From positions 3,317,624 to 3,381,623 of the forward strand of contig NZ_LT985747.1 of the NCBI RefSeq assembly GCF_900289175.1: a stretch of 64,000 nt of DNA, in the 5' to 3' direction. Below, one piece after another: positions 44,297-51,610 of the stretch. The notes below the pieces were generated by a model, which saw only the letters and a program-made list of their open reading frames with translations, was not told the origin of the DNA and searched no databases. The position numbers and the translations under genes were made by a program. The DNA is from Paenibacillus faecalis. Lineage in GTDB: Bacteria > Bacillota > Bacilli > Paenibacillales > Paenibacillaceae. Within the stretch, counting starts at the first letter, position 1. Every line of letters starts with the position of its first letter.

Positions 44297-44324
44297 AAAA
44301 AAAAACAGCGAATAGCTTCGCTGT
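44297..44324 (-). terminator. Strong terminator inside the spore-surface cluster
   Basis: ACAGCGAA (44305-44312) and TTCGCTGT (44317-44324) form a perfect eight-base stem with a four-base loop, followed on the minus strand by nine U's. It ends the unit that begins at 52756 and isolates the racemase gene, whose own promoter must lie in 44147-44296. Confidence 0.85.
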
Positions 44325-44345
44325 CCCGAAATGTGCAAGTGACAA

Positions 44346-44930
44346 TTATCTGTCGGCCTCCTCCATAAGCAGCCGCTCTGCCAAAATAGCTGGTTTCTCC
44401 AATTTTTCTTGAATTAAAGGCCAGTTCTCCTTTGTTGCCGTATGGATGACCATATCATAAGAAACGCCTTTGATGGTTAAACCATCGCGTTCGATCCCTG
44501 TACGGGGCAGACCGCAATTGTCATGGAAAGACACAACACTTGCATTATCAATCACCGTGTTGGAATAAACACTGGACAAACCTAGAATATCAAATGCGAC
44601 ATGAAAAATAAGCCACACGCTAGCTGGGGCGGCTGGAATCAAAGGGGAGATAATCCACCTGCCCCAATTACCGGTTTGATCTGCGATATCATAGACCGCA
44701 ATTGTGCCGACAGCTTTTCCTGATAACAGTTCAATACAGAAGTAATAATCGCCCTCTCGATGAAAGTACTCCTCCAGCCATGATTCATGGATGAAGAAAC
44801 GGGAATCGATTTCCCCGATATACTTGGACAATTCAGGTGATCTCCTAAGTTTGAAAATAAACTCGGCATCATCCATCGTTATCGGCCTTAATCGAATCCC
44901 GAAGCGTTCTACCATGATGTTATGTTTCAC
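44346..44930 (-). CDS. GNAT-fold acyltransferase paired with an acyl carrier protein
   Basis: The 194-residue GNAT protein has 'LRPITMDDAEFIFKLRRSPELSKYIGEI', a RimJ/RimL-like start, and 'ELLSGKAVGTIAVYDI' in the core. The start is GTG 44930, overlapping the ACP stop (GTGA) with AGGTGAAA before it. Encoded immediately after an FkbH-like protein and an ACP, it probably takes an acyl group from the ACP, rather than from acetyl-CoA, to an amino sugar. The acetyl-CoA-binding R/Q-x-x-G-x-G/A loop is poorly conserved, in line with a carrier-protein donor. Confidence 0.75.
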   Translation of the reverse strand: MKHNIMVERFGIRLRPITMDDAEFIFKLRRSPELSKYIGEIDSRFFIHESWLEEYFHREGDYYFCIELLSGKAVGTIAVYDIADQTGNWGRWIISPLIPAAPASVWLIFHVAFDILGLSSVYSNTVIDNASVVSFHDNCGLPRTGIERDGLTIKGVSYDMVIHTATKENWPLIQEKLEKPAILAERLLMEEADR

Positions 44931-45160
44931 GATTTCACCTCTATGATCTCAACTAAATCATCTAAACTCGTTATTGCTGCAACCTCCTTGATCGAGAAGC
45001 GAACATTTAACTCCTCTTCAAGACGTAAAATGAGTTCCATATGTTTCAATGAGTCCCAGTTCGGCATTTCCTTGCGTTTCGGATTTTCATCCGACGACAG
45101 CGTTGTATTTAGCACCTCGGACAGAATCGATCCGACTTGTTTCCGTAACTCATTATTCAT
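44927..45160 (-). CDS. Acyl carrier protein
   Basis: The 77-residue four-helix carrier has the phosphopantetheine Ser37 in NWDSLKHMELI. Start and stop overlap the flanking genes by four bases each (ATGA and GTGA), so FkbH-like, ACP and GNAT proteins are made in step. Such stand-alone ACPs next to FkbH proteins carry glyceryl or related three-carbon units. Confidence 0.88.
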   Translation of the reverse strand: MNNELRKQVGSILSEVLNTTLSSDENPKRKEMPNWDSLKHMELILRLEEELNVRFSIKEVAAITSLDDLVEIIEVKS

Positions 45161-46869
45161 GCTTTCACCTCCACCATGGCCGGATGGTCACGGCATGCTG
45201 CTTTGACGCGTTTCAACAGTTCATGAAGGGATTGCGGTTTTGAAGGATCATCGACAAAGCGCTTTAACCAGTCCAGAGCGGGAGCATTTCGCGGTCCCTG
45301 GATGGTATCGATTTGCAAATGCTGAACTCCGCGTGCCGCTAATTTCTCCAATACCCAAGCGAATGCCACCGTTTCAATATCCCGGCCGAGCGCTCTGCAG
45401 CTAAAAAGTGTTTCAATCAATTGCGCTTGATCTCCTTCGATCCGGCATATAAATGCACCGATCAAGCCACTGTCGGACAAAACATCCGAAAGAAAAACGG
45501 CAACACATAGATAATGGTTAATATCCATCGCTTCGTTTACTTCGCTTTCGGTCATCCGCCTTAAAGCAAGGTTGAATTGATTCGTTTTACGGCTTAATTC
45601 GTACAGCCGCCTGGCTTGGGAAGAATCATTCTCATAAACTGTTATCCGCATTTTCAGACTGGCTAAATAGGCGTTATAATCAGACGCTTCATGCCGGATT
45701 CTCTCCCGCTGTTGATTGGCTTGAATATCCGCTGTTCTTGATAAGGCCGCATCGTCGGGATGAAGTTGATAAAGCCCCGGGTAATGACATAACCCCTTCA
45801 TTGTTTCTCTACCGTTTCGCTTGGCCCGAAACAGATGAACTTCAGGCCGAGCGGCCGCCATCTTCAATAATTCAGCTGGATTATCATCCACAAACAAAAA
45901 AGCGGAAGGATCAATATTCAATATCTGCGCCAATCGATCGAGATTTTCTGCTTTCGTCCGCCAGTTGGCACAAACCGCCGCAAAATCATCCCACTTTAAG
46001 GGAAAATCATCCCGCTTTTCAAACAACGCTTTGACATCTTGCTCCTCATTACGGCTGCACAACGTTAGCATAATACCCGACTGTTTAAGCCGAAGCAGCA
46101 GCCTCTGCAAAAGATAATGGCCTTCCGTCAGCAATACCGTTTCCGGCCCCTCTTCTCCTAAAACCCCGTTGTATAGGGTGTCGTCAAGGTCCAGAGCAAT
46201 TGCTTTAAGCCGGGGGGCAAATGCAGCCGGAAGGAGATGTACGCTCAAGTGGCGGGAAAGCAAAATCGTTGCCTCGTTAGAAAACGGATAGTTGCTTATT
46301 TCTTCATTGCGGTAATCATGGAAAGGTTCGGAGCATCCTTGGGCCAGCGCAGCTAAATCAATGAGCATACAGTCCGTATTCCGTTCAATCCATTCCGATA
46401 TGTGCATGTTTAACTTGCGGAACCATCCCCGATCGCTTGCAGAAAAACTGAACAGGGTATCGGTTTCTACGAGGGACTCCGGCCAGTTATTTACCCATAT
46501 CGGTTTATTCGTTGCCGCGCGTAATTTTTGAATTCTTTCATTCAGCCAATGGATGGCTTCCTGTGCTGTCATCGATTTTAAATAGACTCGCCAATCTATC
46601 CAAATGATGAAAGCGTCAGCCTGCATATCTCCACCAAGTCCCGTCAGAGCGGCATCGTATTCAGAATAAACAAAACGAACGTCAGCTTCCCATAACCTGC
46701 AAAAAGGAGGCATTAAATTGGCGATAAATTCAAAGGGCATCGTTCGGTCCACTCTGATCCGGTAGGTTTGACGGAAGGCAAGCTTAGGGCTTCCGGCAAT
46801 TTGGGCTCGAGTGGGGGTAGAGCATAACAAGGAATCTGCCAAATCAAGATAGGTTAATACATGATTCAT
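45157..46869 (-). CDS. FkbH-like HAD-IIIC protein (acyl-ACP loading enzyme)
   Basis: The 570-residue protein starts at ATG 46869 (AAGGAGGG six bases upstream). The HAD phosphatase motif DLDDTLYNGVLGEEG (Asp227 and Asp229) matches the FkbH signature. An N-terminal ~215-residue region resembles the SGNH-like part of long FkbH proteins; the C-terminal 200 residues ('YELSRKTNQFNLALRRMTESEV', 'FSCRALGRDIE') are the GNAT-like domain of the family. Known FkbH proteins take glyceryl from 1,3-bisphosphoglycerate and load it on an ACP. The ACP and GNAT genes follow directly. Confidence 0.88.
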   Translation of the reverse strand: MNHVLTYLDLADSLLCSTPTRAQIAGSPKLAFRQTYRIRVDRTMPFEFIANLMPPFCRLWEADVRFVYSEYDAALTGLGGDMQADAFIIWIDWRVYLKSMTAQEAIHWLNERIQKLRAATNKPIWVNNWPESLVETDTLFSFSASDRGWFRKLNMHISEWIERNTDCMLIDLAALAQGCSEPFHDYRNEEISNYPFSNEATILLSRHLSVHLLPAAFAPRLKAIALDLDDTLYNGVLGEEGPETVLLTEGHYLLQRLLLRLKQSGIMLTLCSRNEEQDVKALFEKRDDFPLKWDDFAAVCANWRTKAENLDRLAQILNIDPSAFLFVDDNPAELLKMAAARPEVHLFRAKRNGRETMKGLCHYPGLYQLHPDDAALSRTADIQANQQRERIRHEASDYNAYLASLKMRITVYENDSSQARRLYELSRKTNQFNLALRRMTESEVNEAMDINHYLCVAVFLSDVLSDSGLIGAFICRIEGDQAQLIETLFSCRALGRDIETVAFAWVLEKLAARGVQHLQIDTIQGPRNAPALDWLKRFVDDPSKPQSLHELLKRVKAACRDHPAMVEVKA

Positions 46870-46903
46870 GCACATCCCTCCTTTTTACGTCATTAGGCAA
46901 ACC

Positions 46904-48085
46904 TTAATACAATCCCAGCTCCTTACCCCAAACTTTGATTTTCTCCACATATTCATCCAGCAGATGGGCAGGCTTTGTACCATCAACTGCCCAGAGAAGC
47001 TGATGATACAGGCTTCGTTCCAGCACACGCTCCAGATAAGCCTTTTTATACAATTGGACCGGGCTTCCGTCGAAGGAGATCCCATACTTCAGCATTTCAG
47101 CAGCGTATAGGTTTGCACATCGCTCAATCACCAAATCTTCGTCGGCTCTCCAGTCCTTGCGGTAAGCAAAAAACACGCCTACCAAATTGAACATGTCGAA
47201 CCAGCAAGGTGAGAAACGCGCGCCTTCCCAATCCAAAAATTTAATGTTCCAGTTCGGTTCAGCTATGTTGTGACATCCCATGTTCGGGGTCTGCAGATCA
47301 TTGTGGGTAATACTTTTACCTGCCTGAATAAGCTCAGGGAAATAGATCGGCCCTTTTTTCAAAATGCGCTTCAAATCGTTGTAACTGGAACTCAGCCTTT
47401 GCTTGAATTCAGGATGGTCCATTGCTTTATCTAGATACTCCAAAGTCTTCTCATGGTGCTTCATACGTTCGGCAGATACAGCTTCCGATTCATATCGAGG
47501 AAGCCAATCCTCAAATACATCCGACTTATTGTAAAAGTTATCGTTGTAGGTTAGAGCATGAAGCTTGGCTAAGGAAGGGATAATCTGATCAAAATGATCC
47601 GGGGTAAAAATAACTTGACCTTTTACTTGAGGGACATACTCCATAAATGCCCATACGTCATCACCGTTCATTCCCTCTAAAATCAAATAGATCGTAGGCA
47701 TTAAATCCGGTAATATCGAACTGACCTTACGATACATATTTAGTTCTGTAAGCTTTTCATCAATAATGGGTGGTTTAAAAATTTTCAAAATAATAGGAGA
47801 TGCTTGTTTGTAAGCCAATACTTCCAGCTTCCAAATCGCACTTTTAGACGTTTCTTTCAAACATTCCATTTTCTGATCGTTTAATACGACAGATGTACCA
47901 AAATGGGGCGCAAACTGCTCAGCACAATGATGCTCTCTCCATTTCAGACTTATATCATTAAGCGGCGGGTTATCCAACATGGCTTTAGCATCCTCAAACC
48001 CTTTTACAAATCCGTCTTGTTTACCTTTATTAAATCCATCACTTCTGCCCTGCTCGTATCCAGCTGAATCATGTACATTCGCCAT
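46904..48085 (-). CDS. Tagged CotS-like kinase-fold protein (APH family)
   Basis: Starting at ATG 48085 (GGAGG nine bases upstream) the product is 393 residues. The repeat tag is at residues 9-33, with Gly at 9, 13, 17, 21, 25, 29 and Ala33. The aminoglycoside-phosphotransferase-like fold keeps its catalytic loop HNDLQTPN and metal site 'FLDWEGARFSPCWFD', so it may be an active small-molecule or sugar kinase. CotS is an inner-coat protein with the same fold. Closely similar to the upstream gene product, from which it may have arisen by duplication. Confidence 0.82.
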   Translation of the reverse strand: MANVHDSAGYEQGRSDGFNKGKQDGFVKGFEDAKAMLDNPPLNDISLKWREHHCAEQFAPHFGTSVVLNDQKMECLKETSKSAIWKLEVLAYKQASPIILKIFKPPIIDEKLTELNMYRKVSSILPDLMPTIYLILEGMNGDDVWAFMEYVPQVKGQVIFTPDHFDQIIPSLAKLHALTYNDNFYNKSDVFEDWLPRYESEAVSAERMKHHEKTLEYLDKAMDHPEFKQRLSSSYNDLKRILKKGPIYFPELIQAGKSITHNDLQTPNMGCHNIAEPNWNIKFLDWEGARFSPCWFDMFNLVGVFFAYRKDWRADEDLVIERCANLYAAEMLKYGISFDGSPVQLYKKAYLERVLERSLYHQLLWAVDGTKPAHLLDEYVEKIKVWGKELGLY

Positions 48086-48180
48086 ATCCATAGTCCTCCA
48101 CTCCAAAATTCTTCTATATCCTATGTTGATCACCGCCATCCTGACAGTAAAAAATTTGATATACGCTGGCATCATACGAG

Positions 48181-49269
48181 CTAATACAATTCAAATTTTT
48201 TCCCGAATACTCTTACCTTTTCTAAATAAGTCGACAGCAGCTTCGCTTCTTTTTTGCCGGTAACCGCCCAATTCAACTGCAGGTATAAGCTTTTCTCCAG
48301 TATTTTTTTTAAATAGGCCTTCTCATATAATTCCACTGGATCTGAATTAAAAGTAACACCGTTCTTTCTCATTTCATTCGCATACAAATGTACGCAGCGA
48401 TGGGTAATCGCTTCCTCTTGATCTTTCCACTCCTTGCGATAGGCTAAAAAAACGCCAATCAAATTGACGAGATCAAACCAGCAAGGAGCATATTTTGCAC
48501 CTTCCCAATCGATAAATTTGATGTCCCATTCGTTCTCATTCACATCGTGACAGGCTATATTAGCGGTGTGTAAATCCCCATGGATAATACAGCACCCTGC
48601 TTTTCGCACCTCCGGAAAATATTCCGCTCCCTTCTTCAACAGAGCTTGTAGTAAGGAATGATACGGCTGGATATTACTATTGAGCTCTTTATTCTTCATC
48701 GCCTCGTCTAAATAAAATAGCGTTAATTCATTTAAACGTACTCTTTCCTCACGTGCTTCCTTGGAATCATATCGAGGCAACCAACGTCCGAATAATTTTT
48801 CCTGCTGTATAAAGCGATCTTCCATCGTAGCCGCATGCAAATTTGCCAATGTCGGAATGATCTTGTCAAAGTGATCAGGATTATATTGAACCCTTCCTTT
48901 AATAGGTTCAATATATTCCATGAACACCCACAAATCGCGATCGCTTACATTTTTTTTGGTAAAATACACTTTAGGCATAAACGGTTGCAAAATTTTGACT
49001 GCTTTACGGTATATATTTCTTTCAACCGTACTTTCCGGCCTCGCTTCTTTCAGTTTTTTGGATATTTTAAGTATGACGGGAAAGCTTTTCTTGTCAGCAT
49101 CAATAATAATTTTCCATATACTGCTTTTATATGAATCTTTTAGACAGTTCGTTTTTCTATGATTTAGTGATATTTTCTTTGCCGAAAGAAACCGGAATGA
49201 TTCGGAAAATTTCATTTTACGCCATGTTCTTCGAATCAATCGCTTGTCTATTTTGCTGGTCCGATTCAC
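48181..49269 (-). CDS. CotS-like kinase-fold protein (APH family), basic N terminus
   Basis: The 362-residue protein has GTG 49269 as start (GAGTGAGG upstream). The first 20 residues are basic (KIDKRLIRRTWRKMK); there is no Gly repeat. Catalytic loop HGDLHTAN (230-237) and 'FIDWEGAKYAPCWFD' (Asp254) are intact. It shares many blocks with the 46904-48085 product ('PDHFDKIIPTLANLHA', 'GVFLAYRKEW'). The substrate is unknown. A 143-base gap before it may hold a promoter. Confidence 0.8.
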   Translation of the reverse strand: MNRTSKIDKRLIRRTWRKMKFSESFRFLSAKKISLNHRKTNCLKDSYKSSIWKIIIDADKKSFPVILKISKKLKEARPESTVERNIYRKAVKILQPFMPKVYFTKKNVSDRDLWVFMEYIEPIKGRVQYNPDHFDKIIPTLANLHAATMEDRFIQQEKLFGRWLPRYDSKEAREERVRLNELTLFYLDEAMKNKELNSNIQPYHSLLQALLKKGAEYFPEVRKAGCCIIHGDLHTANIACHDVNENEWDIKFIDWEGAKYAPCWFDLVNLIGVFLAYRKEWKDQEEAITHRCVHLYANEMRKNGVTFNSDPVELYEKAYLKKILEKSLYLQLNWAVTGKKEAKLLSTYLEKVRVFGKKFELY

Positions 49270-49412
49270 TAGACCTCACTCCATTCTCGCTTTTAAACAT
49301 TCTATGTCAACAAAAGATATATGTATCATTCATTCACCTACGATATTGGAAGTATAGATATCCGCCATGCCTAAAAAAAGAGATGATCGAATGTGGACAA
49401 AACACCTCTTCC

Positions 49413-49748
49413 TCATTCAATCACCTTTCCCGGCATTGTTGAAGCTGCTTCTGCAAAATGCCCATCTTCGTAGCCTTGGGCAAATCCAACCTTAAAATCT
49501 TCATAGTATGCTTGATCATAACCTTGATGAATAGCCGGGGATTCGTGGGGGATAGACCGTCTTCGGTGGATTTCCTGCCTGCTTCTATAACGCCCTCTTA
49601 TACTGCGTCGTTTACGCCGTACGAAACGGGTACGGTAACGTCGCTTTGTTCCTTTGATCGTAAGACTACGCCTTAATCTTGAAGACGGTTTTCGGATCCC
49701 AGAATGAAGCGTTAACCTACCGCTGTCTTTTTCCATTGATGCCTTCAT
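49413..49748 (-). CDS. Tag-only protein: Arg-rich stretch plus GX3 repeat
   Basis: The 111-residue protein has an extremely Arg-rich middle (residues 22-65, for example RRKRRSIRGRYRSR) and a repeat at 76-96 (Gly76, Ala80, Asp84, Gly88, Gly92, Gly96 in QGYDQAYYEDFKVGFAQGYE). There is no enzyme domain. It resembles the 85-residue protein at 33294-33551 in layout and could play the same scaffold or adaptor role. AGGAGG precedes the ATG. Confidence 0.72.
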   Translation of the reverse strand: MKASMEKDSGRLTLHSGIRKPSSRLRRSLTIKGTKRRYRTRFVRRKRRSIRGRYRSRQEIHRRRSIPHESPAIHQGYDQAYYEDFKVGFAQGYEDGHFAEAASTMPGKVIE

Positions 49749-49750
49749 AC

Positions 49751-50074
49751 CTAGTCCTCCTGTAACCCCGATCTTCTAATCTCTAACATATTTTCCTTTC
49801 CACATGTTAAACACTCGTTCTTTAACCAAGGTGAAGATGGTTTGCCTTTCTTGGAACGGTTAATCCGTATGCCTGTCAGCATTTCAGCCATTATAGATTG
49901 ATAGGCATTAAGCAACCGGATATTCTCTGCAAGTGTACGTGCAGTAATATCGGGGTGCGCTGTTATTTCCGCAATATTTCCCAGTATCCCAGCCAATGCT
50001 TCTTGACTTTTTGCAATCGAAGAGATTAGGGCGACTTTAGCCTCCTGCTCCCGATATATTCGTGATTTCATCAA
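49751..50074 (-). CDS. Small helical protein of the spore-surface cluster, unknown
   Basis: The 107-residue, mostly alpha-helical protein ('AKVALISSIAKSQEALAGILGNIAEITA') ends with a CXXC pair (ECLTCGK). Start is TTG 50074 or the next codon ATG 50071, both within reach of GGAG. It overlaps the upstream gene. No family recognised. Together with the next two genes it forms a block of three short helical proteins, probably structural. Confidence 0.65.
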   Translation of the reverse strand: MMKSRIYREQEAKVALISSIAKSQEALAGILGNIAEITAHPDITARTLAENIRLLNAYQSIMAEMLTGIRINRSKKGKPSSPWLKNECLTCGKENMLEIRRSGLQED

Positions 50075-50382
50075 TTCTGTTCTCCAAAATCAAGCGTATC
50101 AAACCCCATGCCGACGTTATTCTCATCTTCAGAGGTACCCATAACGATACGCAGATTACGGCAAAGTCCTGATCCAATGCGTGTCAAACCTTCAATCTGC
50201 TCCACAATCTGTTCATGAATGGCTAAAGAGTCCTTCAATTCGCCACCTCTATCATACTGACTCAAAACCCACTGACAGACTTTTTCCGATTCAATAGCCT
50301 TTCCTTGCAAAATAAGGTACGTATTTCGCTGAATCATAACTGATGCATCCAAAATCCGCATGAAAGATTCTTCTTTGCTCAT
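50071..50382 (-). CDS. Small helical protein of the spore-surface cluster, unknown
   Basis: The 103-residue soluble protein has helical segments ('MRILDASVMIQRNTYLILQGKAIESEK') and an acidic C terminus (TSEDENNVGMGFDTLD). GGGGGAA precedes the ATG. It is coupled to the next gene (ATGA overlap). The 36-base spacing from the upstream small gene suggests one unit. Function unknown. Confidence 0.65.
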   Translation of the reverse strand: MSKEESFMRILDASVMIQRNTYLILQGKAIESEKVCQWVLSQYDRGGELKDSLAIHEQIVEQIEGLTRIGSGLCRNLRIVMGTSEDENNVGMGFDTLDFGEQN

Positions 50383-50418
50383 GTACGTTTCCCCCTTATG
50401 TCACCGATGTTGCTACTT

Positions 50419-50718
50419 CTATTCTTCCACCTGCTCATTTACCCTTAGCTCTTTCATGGCAATTTCCAAGGTGTCGGCCACATTTTGCTGCAGATCGGCC
50501 ATAGCATTCAAATAAGCTGTAATGCTACCGTTTACTTGCTCTACCTGACCTCCATCAGACTTCATTAATGTTTCAGGGGATTGAAGCTGACGATTGGGTA
50601 ACGAGCTTATGATTTGGGACATACGAACTGCTGCGTGCCGCTGCGCTTCAAAGATTCGAGCCATCTGCTTCTGAGAATATGAAAGATGCTCCACCATATC
50701 ATTGATTTTATTTTCCAA
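50419..50718 (-). CDS. Small helical protein of the spore-surface cluster, unknown (TTG start)
   Basis: The 99-residue protein is Met/Gln-rich and helical ('MVEHLSYSQKQMARIFEAQRHAAVRMSQII', then 'NAMADLQQNVADTLEIAMKEL'), suggesting a coiled-coil or bundle. The start is TTG 50718 with AAGGAG nine bases upstream; no ATG has a comparable site. Function unknown. Confidence 0.62.
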   Translation of the reverse strand: MENKINDMVEHLSYSQKQMARIFEAQRHAAVRMSQIISSLPNRQLQSPETLMKSDGGQVEQVNGSITAYLNAMADLQQNVADTLEIAMKELRVNEQVEE

Positions 50719-50817
50719 CTCGGAACGCTCCTTCAGACCTTTTCTTCAACATATGCGTGACCTTGTCGACCGGTGCAAAAATCTATACATACGAAACGAT
50801 CAACACTACATTTCGGA

Positions 50818-51534
50818 TCAGATAAATCTATTGAAAGCCTCTACCATGATTTTATTCTGATTGGGAATTCGACTTAACCATTCACTCATGCTTTCATTCA
50901 AGGTTGCAAAACCCTCATTCCACCATCCAATATCAGATAACAGCGCCTTGCTGAACACAAGACAGCAAACATTCATACGAGAATGAACATCTACATTTCC
51001 TAATATTGAGGTTGCTTTTAATTCTGGAGAATGACTGGAGGAAGCAGAAGTAACAACGGTAATTTTCAATGAATCTCTCTTGGGTTCCATGATCAGATCA
51101 TCCATCCAATCATTAATGTTAGGTGAGACAGCTATTAAAACGACCAATATTTGGCCATGTGCAGCAAAAAATGCCTTGTTTAGAATACCAACGATGCCTT
51201 CACCGTTTCTGGACGAGATATGTCTTACAGATCCAGTCCGCTTCTGTAAATATTGCATGGTCACCTCTGAAGATCCAGCGTTTGCGACAATCAGCTCATA
51301 CGGATGTGGAGTTAAGGCTTCAATTTTTTGGATGATACGCATTACATTCTCACCATGAAGGCGGGTCGGTATAATGATACTGACCCCATCAAAAGGACGA
51401 CAGCTATCTTCTTTTCCAATCTGAAATCCTAAATCATAACCAGCCTGAAACCCGGATTTATAGGCCTTTTTCATCCCCACTTCACGAAGAGCAGCAGTTA
51501 AAGCTCTTCGCAATTTCATACGCCGTCTTCTCAT
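50818..51534 (-). CDS. Tagged family-2 glycosyltransferase-like protein
   Basis: The 238-residue protein has basic residues 2-10 (RRRRMKLRR), then a repeat with Ala24 and Gly28, 32, 36, 40 (KKAYKSGFQAGYDLGFQIG). The GT2-like domain begins 'VSIIIPTRLHGENVMRIIQ' but is degenerate: the usual DXD is replaced around 'ILVVLIAVSPNINDW', so catalysis is doubtful. It is homologous to the GT2 genes at 33563 and 37975. The ribosome site is weak. Confidence 0.75.
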   Translation of the reverse strand: MRRRRMKLRRALTAALREVGMKKAYKSGFQAGYDLGFQIGKEDSCRPFDGVSIIIPTRLHGENVMRIIQKIEALTPHPYELIVANAGSSEVTMQYLQKRTGSVRHISSRNGEGIVGILNKAFFAAHGQILVVLIAVSPNINDWMDDLIMEPKRDSLKITVVTSASSSHSPELKATSILGNVDVHSRMNVCCLVFSKALLSDIGWWNEGFATLNESMSEWLSRIPNQNKIMVEAFNRFI

Positions 51535-51610
51535 CGTAAACTGTCTTTCATATGATTAGCCCCCCAGGAAAGTTTCCCCATACTCATGATTGCCCCGTGT
51601 TGTTACAACC

